From positions 10,020,501 to 10,084,500 of the forward strand of contig NW_027040722.1 of assembly GCF_037179485.1 (NCBI RefSeq): 64,000 nt of DNA, given 5' to 3'. This DNA is from Ochlerotatus camptorhynchus (lineage: Eukaryota > Arthropoda > Insecta > Diptera > Culicidae). The first letter of the stretch is position 1; every line of letters starts with the position of its first letter. The notes under the pieces are model-generated. The model did no database searches and was not told where the DNA came from. It saw only the letters and a list, made by a program, of their open reading frames with translations. This document shows positions 32,891 through 44,084 of the stretch, piece after piece. The position numbers and the translations under genes were made by a program.

Positions 32891-33570
32891 AAATATCCAT
32901 AAATATGGATATTATTGCAATTGGAATGACATATAGAGTGGCTTTCGGTTTCAGAAAAAAACTGAGAAATACTGTCAAATACCCTTCAATATGGGTATTT
33001 TCGGAATCGGAATGACGTCTATAGGCTAGATATCGATGTACGACGCCATTTTTAAATCCAAAATGGTGGCTTCTGATATCATAAAAGTGGAAAATACTGC
33101 CAAATACTTTTAAATAAAGATATCTTTAGAAATCGGGTTACGTCCAGAGGCCAGATATCGTTTTCGACGCCATTTTAAAATCTAAGATGCCAGCTTCCAG
33201 TTTCAGAAAAAGTTTATTTTTGGAATCGTAAATATGAACATTTTCAGGATCAGAAATCGACGTCCGACACCATTTTTAAATCCAAGATGGTGTCTTCCGG
33301 TTTCAGAAAACTGGAGAATACTACCAAATACCCTTCAATATGGATATATTATAAATCGGGACGACGTCCAAACACCGTTGATCGATGAACGGCGCTATCT
33401 TGAAATCAAATATGGTGGCTTCCGGTTTCATAAAAGTTGGAAAACTGTCAATTCCCTTCCTTGTGGGTATTTTTAGAATCGGGCAGCCGCATAGGGACCG
33501 AATATTGATGTCTGATATTATTTTGAAATTCAAGATCCAAACCAGAAACTTTCAGAAAACGTGGGAAATA

Positions 33571-34068
33571 GGGGAATTTACGTATTCTCGGCAACCTAAG
33601 CAGTGACGTTCTTTCTATAGCCTTTTTCTCTAAAGAACGCACACATATGCAGTATTGGTTTGTTTACAATCTTGTGCTGCCAGCTGCTCTAACAATTTCA
33701 GTCGAAAGAATGGTCAAAAACTGTTTTGAAACGCTTTTACAAAGCTCCAATCTTCTCTAGTGAGAGCGAGTATTGTCGGCAACCAGTTTTTCTTCGGCAA
33801 CCGTTCCATTTGAACTGCATGTAAATCTACTGTTCTATTATCGGCAACTCGAAATCTGCTACAATTTGTAGTGCGTGTGTTGCATTTCAAGAAAACCTTG
33901 CTAGATAGCTTTTTCTCAGTGGTAAAAATAACGTCAAATTGAAGCTGAAAGCATAAAGAATCGATTGCATGCATTCAGCGAAGTGTTTTCGTAAGAAAAT
34001 CCAGTGAAAATAGTGTTTCAATTTGGGTTGCCGAAAATAGTCTGTCATGCCGAAGCCGTCATTTCCCC
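33571..34068. mobile_element. 498-bp TA-flanked MITE
   Basis: TA then GGGGAATTTACGTATTCTCG then GCAACC at the left; GGTTGCCGAAAATAG, then GCCGTCATTTCCCC then TA at the right. Inserted in the tandem array. Confidence 0.75.
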
Positions 34069-34345
34069 TACTTTCAAATATCCATAAATATGGGTATTAT
34101 TGCAATCGCAAAGACATCTAAAGTGGCTTTCGGTTTCAGAAAAAGTGAGAAATACTATCAAATACTCTTCAATATGGGTATTTTCGGAATCGGAATGACG
34201 TCTAGAGATTGGATATCGATGTACGACACCATTTTTAAATCCAAAATGGTGGCTTCTGATTTAAAAAAAAAAGGAATTTTTTGTAATCCGGGTGACGTCC
34301 AGAGGCCGGATATCGTTTTCCGTTGCCATTTTGAGAAACTAAGAT

Positions 34346-34639
34346 TTCGGCCTGCGGTAAAAATCTCGGTAAAACATTCAATTGCCGTGAGACCGGCAAG
34401 CAAAATTTACCCCAACTGTCAAATTTTGCCAATCCTTCGGAAAATTGGTTTACCGTTTATCAGTATTTTTTTTTGTGAATCCTGGCTGTTTTTCATTTTT
34501 TGTTGTTTGCTTGATTACGGTTGCGATTTTAAAGGGAAATAAAAGTAGTAGGATACAACATTCAAGTTAGTGGTTCCACGAAAAATAAAACACTTTAAAT
34601 GGCTATCAATCTAGCCATAAATAGTCAAATTTACCGTAT
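34346..34639. other. Non-coding stretch
   Basis: AT-rich; separates the tandem array from the GTPase pseudogene. Confidence 0.35.
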
Positions 34640-35560
34640 ATCGTCGGCGAAGGTTTGACCAACGTGACCAATAAGAGTGGTGAATTCGGGTGATCCGGTG
34701 CTTCTGGCTCCTCTTCGGTTCGGACTGAACGACTGAGAGTCGTGACGGGCCAAGGGCAAGCCGTGGCTCGTTTGATCAGATCGGTTGCTTTGACTTTGTA
34801 CATATTGGACCGGACAAGGACGTTGAACAGGGACTTCTTGCTGACGTTGGTGCATCCGACCAGATAGATGTCGCCACGTGTTCCCCAGAGTTGTGGATTT
34901 TAGTGATCAGCTGTTCGACTCCATAACCGGTGGTGACCGAGATGAGCAATACGTGTGTGATGTTATTTCTGGTGAAGCCAGCCTCCAGGAAAGTTGTTCC
35001 GAATGTTGTTCAGATAGTCGGAACAGTCCCGAAGAAGAAGGTCGTCTTTGTTCGCAACAACGATTATCGATTATCGTTTGGGTCCAAGAATTTCCGACAA
35101 ACCCGGCCAGATGGACGGGAGATCGAGGAGATCCACCTGAAAGGGATTACAAGAGAAATTAATAACATTTTTTTAAATAGAAGCCTAGAAAAATTGTACC
35201 AACCAGTGACAGGACGGATGACTTCATATCTTTGATGGTGGATATCATCTCGACGTAATCTGGCACCTCTGGCACCTCTTGCAGATGCTGGTCATTAGTT
35301 GCTACTTGGATTTATTCTTAAACAGCTACTGGGCAGGTACCCGGGAATGCACGGTTCGGCACATTGCAGCAATGCACCACAGTCACTTCAAGGAATTTTA
35401 GAAACTGGTTGCTTCGGATCTGGCGTTCCGGAGAAGGACGTTCGATCGTCGTCTTCATCATCTTCGTAGTACTCGCAATCGGACATTTAATCTCCGGTTG
35501 TCGGTGCTGCTTTTTCCGTCGAGGAAGATTCATCCCGGGGCACCCGTTCCATCTTTCTCA
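34640..35560 (-). pseudogene. NOA1-like mitochondrial GTPase pseudogene
   Basis: NOA1 is a circularly permuted mitochondrial GTPase linked to ribosome assembly. Minus-strand readings in order are: EYYEDDEDDDRTSFSGTPDP; PKQPVSKIP; a cysteine-motif region (CGALL ... IPGYLPSS); DYVEMISTIKDM and SSVLSL; then a 67-bp GT-AG intron (35137-35203); VDLLDLPSIWPGLSEILGP; a KDDLLLRDCSDYLNNI segment; IYLVGCTNVSKKSLFN; KATDLIKRATACPWP; and TLIGHVGQTFADD. At least five frame changes or stops separate them, the Walker A reads GCTNVSKKS instead of GxxNxGKS, and sequence after the PWPGTT-like switch is shortened. The retained intron argues for a duplicated gene, not a processed mRNA copy. The assignment is from motif memory. 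Confidence 0.75.
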
Positions 35561-35979
35561 CTGATTTTTCTGAACTGCGACGCTACTACTTTTAAATTTT
35601 CATGCGCACCTAACCTAATTTCATTCTGGCAGTTATTTGTGTCCGTCTTCGTTGACAGATATTTGAAGTATTTTCGGCAAAGAAAAATGTGAATGCCGTA
35701 TAGTCCGTTAAATTGTTTTGCTGATTTCGGCAGTTTAAGATTTGGCCAATTAGATCAGTGATTACAATTGGCGAAGCTTGGTAAATGATTGTTTTTACTG
35801 AAATTTGGCTAAAACCAGATACAGTTTCAGTGAACTATATGTTTAACGAAACTTCGACAAATTTTTAGTTTACTGAACTGTTACGGCAATATATTTAACC
35901 GAGGACAGATTTTGATTATAAGTGTGTACAAGCAACGTAGCTCAGCTTTGTGCTGTTCATTTTTCGACCGAAAAAAAAA
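35561..35979. other. Non-coding stretch
   Basis: AT-rich with no recognisable element end. Confidence 0.35.
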
Positions 35980-36517
35980 AACTCTCCCTTGCCCAGCGTA
36001 AACGATTTCGAAGTCTTTGAAGCTCGTTGTTCCACCAAGGTTGTCTTTTCCTGTGGACACGACTCACTGATGATCCCGTAGAGCTTATTGTAGAAGTCCT
36101 AAACGGCTTCATCAATACTACAACCAATTAGGAGGTTTTCCTAGGAGGCATCATAAATCATTGAGCTCAAAACCGCTAAATCACATCGATTGAAATCTAA
36201 GTCCAACTGCATGAACAATTTCTCTTCCACTCTTAGTTTCAATCGCCAGCACTAATGGATCATAATGATTATCAACACGCAGTAGCGGTGTGGAGGTTCC
36301 ATAAGTTGGAGACTATTGGTATCACTAGTGAAAACCAAATCTAGAATCCTACCATTCATATTGGCGCAGCGATTCATCTGATACCATTGGCAATAAACGA
36401 TTCAACCACAGTTAACTCCTGCTCAGATGACGCATTTAAGGGCAGCAAGCATCTCAATTCATCATCGACATCCCCAATGCAAACACGGCAGAATGTACAT
36501 GGCGAATCAGAACGACC

Positions 36518-36809
36518 AAAATTTGAGTTTAGATTACTGATAATCGCCAAAAGTGCAGGAACTCAGCGATGAGTAAATTTTCCGCAAAAATCTGCCGGAA
36601 AATGAGGAAAATTGACGAAAATTTTACTCAGTCTAGGAGTAGTATCAATAGACTGAGTCCGATATTTACTTTTCTCATATTCGGGAACGTCGACAAAACT
36701 GGAAAAACCTAGAAAAAAAATGAGACAAATTTTTATCACCGCTGAGTTCCTTTATGTGATTAATGAGTAAGCTAAACTAAAATTTGGGTCGCTCTTATTC
36801 GTCGTGTAG
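36518..36809. mobile_element. MITE family C, partial copy inside LINE remnant
   Basis: AGGAACTCAGCGATGAGTAA, ACTCAGTCTAGGAGTAGTA and GCTGAGTTCCTTTATG match 28058-28511. TIR tips are worn. LINE coding similarity continues on both sides. Confidence 0.65.
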
Positions 36810-37010
36810 TCACCAACAACAACAACCACACCACGATCTCCGGCTTGTTCCAAAAGTTTTTGAACACATACACAGTGCTGTTTGAAATCGAAACAGCGGC
36901 ACTATTCAAAACACTTCTGACTCAAACCATAACACCTCTACCACGTTGAAATCGCCATGTTGAGGCGTTGCGATCACAGCGATAGATCTTAGAGTTCTTG
37001 GTGAAAATTT

Positions 37011-37140
37011 GGTAGGGGACGACTTCCTCTACCCAAAGGTTATGTTAGTTTGCGTGGGCGTGCCTTGAATTCCTAGAAATCATCAAGAGAAGTCATTGTT
37101 TACAAAAGCTGTTGCGCCCTAATTCTAGCTTTATCGAGAG
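37011..37140. mobile_element. Family B hairpin MITE, half copy
   Basis: GGTAGGGGA, then GTTATGTTAGTTTGCGTG, then TTGTTTACAAAAGCTG and ATCGAGAG match the right half of 11309-11543. It lies between two parts of the LINE endonuclease. Confidence 0.65.
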
Positions 37141-37310
37141 TTGTGTGATGATTCAGAGTTTGAAATATCAGGACCCGAGCCAGGTTTCGGTAAAAGCTGC
37201 TACATAGTAGTCACATTGGGATAGTGCTAGGAACACTCCATTTGTTTTGGTGCGTAGCCCATGTACATTCTGGTGATGAAGTGTGAACGACAACTGGATA
37301 TTGCTTACGG

Positions 37311-39389
37311 ATTGGTTTTGGAACTGTATTGTTGTCGTTTCGTTTGAATTATGTTTAATTCACCAAATTACAATTATATTTGCTCCTTAAAGGAGGCGCC
37401 TGGTGCTAAGATCGTCGGGCACACATATGAATAATCAGTGAGTAACCTGCTCTCAAATTACTATGACAGCCCTGGTTACAAGTAGCAAGTTCATAAGACT
37501 AGGAGACTCTCAGAGAATTGCACATTTATATAATTTAAATTGTCGGTATTAGAAGCTCAAAGCCTGAATTAATCTTGAAGGAGGCAGGCACCCTACGCAT
37601 CCCCATTAGCCACGCCAATGGCTAGTCCACAGCAAAGTTTTCGTGAACTTTTCCATATCTTCGTCTTCTGGAATCTCAGGAGAGTTTAAGGACAAGCTCG
37701 GATGACGTCATATGGGATCTACAGTAATCATTCTGAGTTCGAAATTTTACCAGGGCAAGGGAAATATGGACGAATTCAGGAGACTTCGGATTGAATCCAT
37801 ATGAGTTCACCAAAAACTCAAGGGCCAGTTTATCGATCTTAAAAGTACCTAACTAGGCACTACCTCGAAAATATTTACATCACTCGCCAGTGGGTGAAGT
37901 CTCTCAAATGACCCCCCAGCTTCGAAGGATGCGTAATCGAACTGCACTGGACTTTCAGCATGGATTTATCCTGAAAGTTCACCTTTCTTTAGCCGTCTCT
38001 TACTACCAGCTTGACGAATGTTAGCCAGACCTTATCGATTTCTTACTTTACCCCGTGAAACGTACAAACCGCCATTCGCAATGCTTTCAACTTCCAGCAA
38101 TTAGAAACATTTCCTTCAAGTCAATCGTTTCACAAAACTCCCCCCTCCCCCCCCACACACACACACAAAGAACCATTAATCATAATCATCCCTTCATACT
38201 ATCGCCTCAATAACCCCACACCCCACAGTTCCACCATAATCGCAGTACGATATAATTCCCATTGTTTAACACGAAGAGACTGGTGCACTGCACTGCGAGT
38301 GGTGGAAAATAGCTTTTTTGCCCTTGGGCGCAGGCAACTAGGCCGACGTCAGTCGAGAACCTAGTTGGGTTGAAAAATCTTTTTCCTCATCCTGCGCCCG
38401 CCACCGGTCGTTAGTCGTTTTAGGACTTCGATGAATATGAACACGACAACAAACGGAGCTATAGAGGGAGACGGATTTAATTGAATTTGACAATTGACAA
38501 TGACAGCTTGTGACGGAATCGGGTACACAACGAACAGGGAAGCAAGCCCCGAGGCAGAGATCCGAGTGATATAATGGCATAAACAAACATACAAACAATG
38601 CGATAATGCAAAGGGGGAGGAAACGCTGTGGAAGGGCGAGTGAAAGCTTTCCGGTCCGAGGAAAGAAAGTGCGATCCTTGAAGACGCTGAGACACAGGAA
38701 GAAGAAAGCACACAACACGAAAAGTGCGATGAGAGGAGGTAGCTACGTTGCTGCTTGAAACCATCTTCTGATTGTAGTCGAGGAGGCTGGCGGCGCGCGG
38801 TGGGAGGGAAGCCAACGAGGGATTTTAATTAAAGCGAGGATCCTGGTTTCGTTTCCTGGTGCGATGATGATGGCGACAGGAACGTTCTCTCGCTTTGTCT
38901 CGGGCTTCCTAATTATGGGTGACAGTTTTCGTTTCAAGTGATGTTAAGCAGAATGGAAAGGATGTCTTCGTTTTGAAGCGAAGAGAAGAAAATTACAGTT
39001 CTGTGAGGGGCACACTTGTGAGGAGGATAGTCATTCTCCAAGGGTTTCTCTCTGGAGGCTGCGATCCCAATTATGCCTCGCATGTGGGACTGTGATAGCA
39101 GCGGGGATGAATAAGTTTTTCTATAGATATGAGGCGCGTAACTTTCAAAATCTTGCGGGGTATGAATTTTGTTTCTGTCGATGCTAGCAGTTACACTTTT
39201 CGATTAATTCGGATCGTTTCTCTTTTTCTCATTACAGGTAAGCTTGAGCACTTGATCAGCCGTAAGACGACAGATATGGACTGGGTGAGAATGCTTGAAA
39301 GTCATTATCTCTATGATTTTTTGATAACTTTAAAAAAGTGTTGACTCTGTGAAATCATTAATTACCCATGGTAAATTTAGGGCGGGTTA
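37311..39389. other. Non-coding stretch with no recognised gene
   Basis: A C-tract followed by (AC)n lies at about 38141-38167. Overlapping minus-strand ORFs at 38338-38815 show low-complexity composition and no domain. The region may be unique intergenic or intronic sequence. Confidence 0.4.
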
Positions 39390-41095
39390 CTCACTGATTT
39401 TTCGGTACTTTCCTGAAGTTATTGGAACTGCCAAAGGCATGGAAAATGATTCACATTAATTTCGTGCATTAATTTACATTCATTTGCCTCTAGCTTCTTG
39501 CATCATCAGAATCCGCAAAGTAATGTATAAAGGTTTTGTAGGTTTTGATAAAAGCTCCAAGTTATGCATGATTAACAAAAACGAACAGACCCCAACATTG
39601 TTTTTCAGTGAATGAAAATTAGATTCACTGCAAAACAATGACAAGTTCTGCTCGCTAGAGTTCGTCATGCATAAGAGATACAGATTTGAGGTATGTTCAA
39701 AAGTTTTAGCTAATATCAAAACATATAAAACCTTTATACAAAAGGGGTAGGTCACTCCGAAAACCAATCTTGGGTCATCTTTATTGTCAGTGTACCTCAA
39801 GTGTGCCGCAGGTGTGCCGATTGTGTCGGTCATAGAGCAAGCTGCGATTGTTTGTTAAATACCCATCCCGGCAACCCGGTATTTCCTGCACCTTGAATGT
39901 TTTGGTTTGAAATCACAAGGATAAATCGGATAGAGGTTGACGCGGGAACTGGCGGTTGTGCGATATTTGGTGAATTAAGGGTACTAATGAGGTCTGATGA
40001 CCTGCCTCTTTCTCTTGAGCCCACTCTAGAACCTACATTTCGTATTTAGATCTATAAGTGAACTGCTGGTCTGAGTTCCTCTGGTTTATTCAATAAGAGG
40101 ATGTTCCTGAATATACAGTCAAATAGCACGTAATGTTGTGAACAACATCAATCACAGTTGTCCAGCAGTGCTCCCATTTTATTTACAACAATCCAATGCC
40201 TACAAGATTGTGCCGAAGGTATGCCAAAGGTGTGCCAATGGATGTGCCCAAGCTGTGCCGAATCTAATTTCGGCACAATGTGCTGAGTGACTTACCCCTT
40301 GTTTATACATCATGTAATGGAATTATGTTGACAAAAAAAAATTAGAGGCAAATGAATGTAAATAAATGCCAGAAAATATATTTTCCATGCCTGACCTACC
40401 CTAAAGATCTCTGAATCTCTCTGAATAAATTTTATCAGGCTTGAAGTTATTTTTCCCTGAGGTTTTCGATACTTTATTGCAACTTCCCTGAAAACCTCTC
40501 AACTTCTCTGAATGTATCACACTTGCAGAAGATTCCTTAATTTTAAAGAAGTTCTCGAAACTTCTCTATCGTTCCATCAATTTTCTTAAAATTCTTGGAA
40601 ATTTCATAATTCCTCGGAACATCTCGAGCTGAATCCCAAAAAAAAACTGCCTAAAAATCTCAACGTTTCTCTGAAGTTCTGTGGACATGGTTTCGGAACT
40701 CTTCTGAAGATTTCGGAAGTTCCCTGAGTCTGTTGAAAACATTGCAAAGTTCCTGCAATTCCCTTAAAGTTAATTGAACTACTCTGATGATCTCTGAATC
40801 TTTGCTGATTCTTCTGAAGTTGTTGAATCCGCCCAGAAATAAATAAAAATGTCTTAAAAATCTTCAAATTTCATTCATCACCTTTCATTCTTCGGAACTG
40901 CTTTATAGGCCTTACATTGTTGAGGACCACACTAAAGTTCCTGAAACATCCCTGAAGCCCTCATTACTCTTTTGATGATGTTCCTGTAATTTCCCAGAAA
41001 TTGATAAAACTGCCTAGAAGATCTCTAAACTTCCCGAAGTTCTCTGCTTTTCCGGGAATTTCTAAGTTTCTGTGAAGTTTGCGAATTTTCGTTCT
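39390..41095. repeat. Degenerate short-period repeat (CTGAAGTTC-rich), invaded
   Basis: Irregular repeats of TTCCTGAAGTTC / GAACTTCTC-like words with spacing of about 25-30 bases at 39400-39435 and 40392-41095. Similar blocks occur at 48065-49060 and 49380-49560. A foldback element splits this block. Confidence 0.6.
39436..40391. mobile_element. Foldback element with nested inverted repeats
   Basis: The outer arms 39436-39493 (GGCATGGAAAATG ... CATTCATTTGCCTCTA) and 40341-40391 are inverted copies. Further in, CAAAAGGGGTAGGTCACTC (about 39738) mirrors GAGTGACTTACCCCTTG (about 40286). GTGCCGxAGGTGTGCC-type words recur on both inner sides. No ORF. Confidence 0.6.
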
Positions 41096-41098
41096 TAA

Positions 41099-41210
41099 GT
41101 TCCAAGCTGCCATCCACGGCAAGTACCCTTATTCTTTCGACGTTGCTCTGCCTGATGCTGCCTCCACTTCCATATTGCAGCCCGCTGTTCCATGCGTCCC
41201 AGCATCTTAA
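41099..41210 (+). pseudogene. ORF1 C-terminal fragment of the LINE
   Basis: An open frame reading KFQAAIHGKYPYSFDVALP and ending PAVPCVPAS then TAA at 41208-41210, directly before the ORF2 region. Only the tail is left after 5' truncation. No domain can be seen in this part. Confidence 0.45.
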
Positions 41211-41240
41211 ATTCTGCTATACTACCAGAACGTCGGTGGC

Positions 41241-44084
41241 ATGAACAGCTCACTCGCCGAATACCAGCTAGCATGCAGCGACGCATGCTACGACATATAC
41301 GCCTTCTCGGAAACCTGGCTGAATAACAACACTTTGTCAAAGCAGTTGTTTAACGATACATATTCCGTCTACCGTCAAGATCGATCAACCCTCAACAGCA
41401 ACAAGACCTCCGGTGGTGGAGTCCTTCTGGCCATTCGCTCCTGCTTCGTATCTCGCTTACTAAAACCTCTTGAAGATTCGACGGTTGAGCATCTGTGGGT
41501 TGCATTTTCAACTCTAAGTGGTACAATCTATATCTGCGTGATATACGTTCCTCCCGACCGCGTTAACGACCACAGCCTGATTGAGAAGCATGCACTTTCG
41601 CTGGATTGGATTGTCTCTCAAATGGATGCCAGGGACAGCATCGTCATCTTGGGCGATTTCAACCTTGGCACTGTATCATGGCTTAGCGATGCTCACGGCT
41701 TCTTCTTTCCTGACAATTCCCGTTCATCGTTCAGACCGGCTTCTCTCTCCTTGCTTGACGCGTATTCAACCGCAAGGCTTCAGCAAGTGAATGGCGTTCT
41801 GAATGCAAACAACCGTTTGGTCGATCTGTGCTTTGTCGGGGAGGATTTGGGACAAAGCTGCTCTGTTACCCATGCTCCGGCACCGCTCGTCAAAAACTGC
41901 AGACATCATTCACCTCTACTGTTGACGCTTGCAATCGATCCTGAGAAACGCTTCCAAGACCACGCCGAAACCGTCTTCTACAACTTTCACAAAGGAGACA
42001 TCGAGCGAATGAATAACTTTCTCGCTAATGTGGATTGGAATGCGACACTAGACTCCGGGGATGCGAATCTGGCTGCCTCGACCATGTGTGGTATCATATT
42101 CTACGCTATCGATCAGTTTGTGCCTAAAAAACTACGGTGTAAACCTGCCAAACCCGCCTGGTCGAACTCTGATCTTAAGCATCTGAAAAAGGTGAAAAGG
42201 GCTGCACTGAGGAAACACAGTAAATATCACACAGATTCTACGAAGGCTAATTACGTCCGCGCCAACAACGAGTACAGAGATCTCAATGCAAGCTTGTACA
42301 ACGCACATCAGTCTCACTTGCAGAGTCGTCTCAAAGCTAATCCTAAGGAATTCTGGCGATATGTGAACGAGCAACGGAAAGAAACGGGATTGCCGTCCAA
42401 TATGACTGATGGCGTTACTGATGCCAACTCCGTCGCAGATATCGCCAATATGTTTCGCACACAATTCAGCAGCGTTTTTTCAGACGAAGTTCTTGATGCT
42501 CAGGAAATTGCTGCTGCCACGAGTAATGTCTCTCGTACGTCGGTGTTTGGTTCTCCATTCACCATCCACAGCGACATGGTGATTTCAGCCGGGAAACAGA
42601 TGAAAACATCAACAGGATCTGGTCCAGATGGCATTCCCTCATTAGTACTGAAACGTTGCTTAGACACTCTCTCAGAGCCCTTAGCTAAGGTCTTCAACTT
42701 GTCAATGACCTCCGGAGTTTTTCCAGAATGTTGGAAGGATTCGTTTGTTTTCCCTGTTCACAAAAAAGGATGCAAGCAGACTGTCGCCATTTACCGCGGA
42801 ATAGCTGCATTGAGTGCTATCTCCAAACTATTCGAGCTAATTGTCCTGGAAAAGTTGGTTCAAGACTGCTCGTACAGTATTTCTCAGGATCAACACGGCT
42901 TCATGCCTAAGCGCTCGACGACGACTAATCTAACTGTTTTTACATCGTTCATTATTCGTGAGATTGAACGTGGTCATCAAGTTGACGCCATATACACCGA
43001 CCTCTCTGCAGCTTTCGATAGAGTGAATCATGAAATTACCATCTCTAAATATGACAAAATGGGTGTTCATGGGAGTCTACTTACCTGGCTTCGCTCCTAT
43101 CTGACTGGCAGATCTATGTCTGTTAAGATCGGTGACTACGCTTCTCCACCCTTCATTGTTACATCTGGTGTTCCTCAAGGCAGCCACCTGGGGCCATTGT
43201 TTTTCCTGTTGTATATGAACGACGTGAACTTGATCCTCAAATGCCTTAAACTCTCGTACGCCGACGACATGAAGCTCTACTACGTAATAAAAGGGCCTCA
43301 TGACGCTCATTTCCTCCACCAAGAACTTGAAGTCTTTGATGATTGGTGCCGGATAAACAGGATGTCTTTAAATGTGTCCAAGTGCTCGGTCATCTCCTTT
43401 GGCCGTAAACGGGCGATGCATTTCCACGATTACACCTTAAAAGGAATAAGCTTGAAACGCGAATCGACTGTCAAGGACTTGGGAGTCATGCTCGATTGCA
43501 AATTAACGTTCAAGGATCACATTGCCTATGTTGTATCTAAAGCTTCATCGCAGCTAGGATTTTTATTCCGTTTCGCCAAAAGCTTCAAGGACGTGTATTG
43601 CCTGAAGGCTTTATACTGTTCCCTGGTTCGACCTATACTGGAATACTCTGCCGTTGTTTGGTCGCCATTCTATCAGAATGCCATCCATAGAATTGAAGCT
43701 GTTCAGCGAAAATTTATTCGCTTTGCGTTGCGACACCTTCGTTGGCGCGACCCGCGTAACTTGCCGAGCTATGAAAGTCGCTGTACCCTCATCGACCTGG
43801 AGCTCTTGGAAGGAAGGCGTAATGTGGCGAAGGCTTGTTTCGTTGCGGATCTTCTGCAAGGGAACGTCGACTGCTCCACACTTCTCAGTCTTCTTGACAT
43901 CAACACTCAACGACGGGACCTCCGGCTGCATGCGTTCTTCAACAACCGGCGTTCGAGGACCAACTATGGCGTACACGAACCAATGTTGAGTATGTGCCGC
44001 GTTTTCAATAGTTGTTATTATGTGTTCGATTTTAATGTGTCCCGCGAGAAAAATAAGCGTAGCTTTAAGAGATGTTTGCGTTAA
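41241..44084 (+). CDS. ORF2 endonuclease/reverse transcriptase, 947 residues, intact
   Basis: A target-primed retrotransposition enzyme. The frame is open from 41211 (ILLYYQNVGG) and the first ATG is 41241; the native start may be slightly upstream. The endonuclease shows YAFSETWLNNN, SGGGVLLAI, VILGDFNLG (about residue 133) and RHHSPLLLTL (about 221). The reverse transcriptase shows GSGPDGIPSLVLKRC (about 458), IYRGIAALSAISKLFE, DQHGFMPKRSTTTNL, YTDLSAAFDRVNHE, GVPQGSHLGPLFF and the catalytic YADDM (about 672). A cysteine-poor C-terminal region (RPILEYSAVVWSPF, LPSYESRC) ends at TAA. There is no RNase H. All recognisable catalytic motifs are present. Clade placement (CR1 or Jockey group) is by resemblance only. 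Confidence 0.88.
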   Translation: MNSSLAEYQLACSDACYDIYAFSETWLNNNTLSKQLFNDTYSVYRQDRSTLNSNKTSGGGVLLAIRSCFVSRLLKPLEDSTVEHLWVAFSTLSGTIYICVIYVPPDRVNDHSLIEKHALSLDWIVSQMDARDSIVILGDFNLGTVSWLSDAHGFFFPDNSRSSFRPASLSLLDAYSTARLQQVNGVLNANNRLVDLCFVGEDLGQSCSVTHAPAPLVKNCRHHSPLLLTLAIDPEKRFQDHAETVFYNFHKGDIERMNNFLANVDWNATLDSGDANLAASTMCGIIFYAIDQFVPKKLRCKPAKPAWSNSDLKHLKKVKRAALRKHSKYHTDSTKANYVRANNEYRDLNASLYNAHQSHLQSRLKANPKEFWRYVNEQRKETGLPSNMTDGVTDANSVADIANMFRTQFSSVFSDEVLDAQEIAAATSNVSRTSVFGSPFTIHSDMVISAGKQMKTSTGSGPDGIPSLVLKRCLDTLSEPLAKVFNLSMTSGVFPECWKDSFVFPVHKKGCKQTVAIYRGIAALSAISKLFELIVLEKLVQDCSYSISQDQHGFMPKRSTTTNLTVFTSFIIREIERGHQVDAIYTDLSAAFDRVNHEITISKYDKMGVHGSLLTWLRSYLTGRSMSVKIGDYASPPFIVTSGVPQGSHLGPLFFLLYMNDVNLILKCLKLSYADDMKLYYVIKGPHDAHFLHQELEVFDDWCRINRMSLNVSKCSVISFGRKRAMHFHDYTLKGISLKRESTVKDLGVMLDCKLTFKDHIAYVVSKASSQLGFLFRFAKSFKDVYCLKALYCSLVRPILEYSAVVWSPFYQNAIHRIEAVQRKFIRFALRHLRWRDPRNLPSYESRCTLIDLELLEGRRNVAKACFVADLLQGNVDCSTLLSLLDINTQRRDLRLHAFFNNRRSRTNYGVHEPMLSMCRVFNSCYYVFDFNVSREKNKRSFKRCLR

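Larger units (their letters stand above)
30700..34345. repeat. Decayed tandem array of ~130-bp units, invaded by several elements
   Basis: The unit contains, in order, AATATGGGTATTTTCGGAAT, GACGTCTAGAGG, GATATCGATGTCCGACGCCA, AAATCCAAGATGGCGGCTTC, CGGTTTCAGAAAA and GTGGGAAATACTGTCAAATA. Copies are seen from about 30700 to 31610, 32440 to 32629, 32891 to 33570 and 34069 to 34345, with other elements between. A longer block is itself duplicated: 32885-33085 and 34070-34260 correspond almost base for base, which points to higher-order amplification. Confidence 0.8.
35980..37310 (-). pseudogene. CR1/Jockey-like LINE endonuclease remnant, cut by two MITEs
   Basis: On the minus strand from 37310: an LxTKTNGVFLALS-like start, YYVAAFTETWL (with one frame change), then a 130-bp MITE half. 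It continues KIYRCDRNASTWRFQRGRGV, YVFKNFW, a second MITE (36518-36809), CTFCRVCIGDVDDELRCLLP, ANMNGRILDLVFT, EPPHRYC/PLVLAIETK pieces and the linker WWNNELQRLRNRLRWAR. These are the endonuclease domain and linker of a LINE related to 41241-44084. No reverse transcriptase follows, and stops and shifts are frequent. Confidence 0.65.

Noticed and set aside
34878..35235. Plus-strand ORFs of 94-101 codons
   Set aside because: They are antisense to the NOA1-like exons on the minus strand, whose motif order explains the sequence better.
38338..38815. Three overlapping minus-strand ORFs of 112-126 codons
   Set aside because: They overlap in different frames over low-complexity purine/pyrimidine-biased DNA and none shows a domain; at most one could be real and none is favoured.
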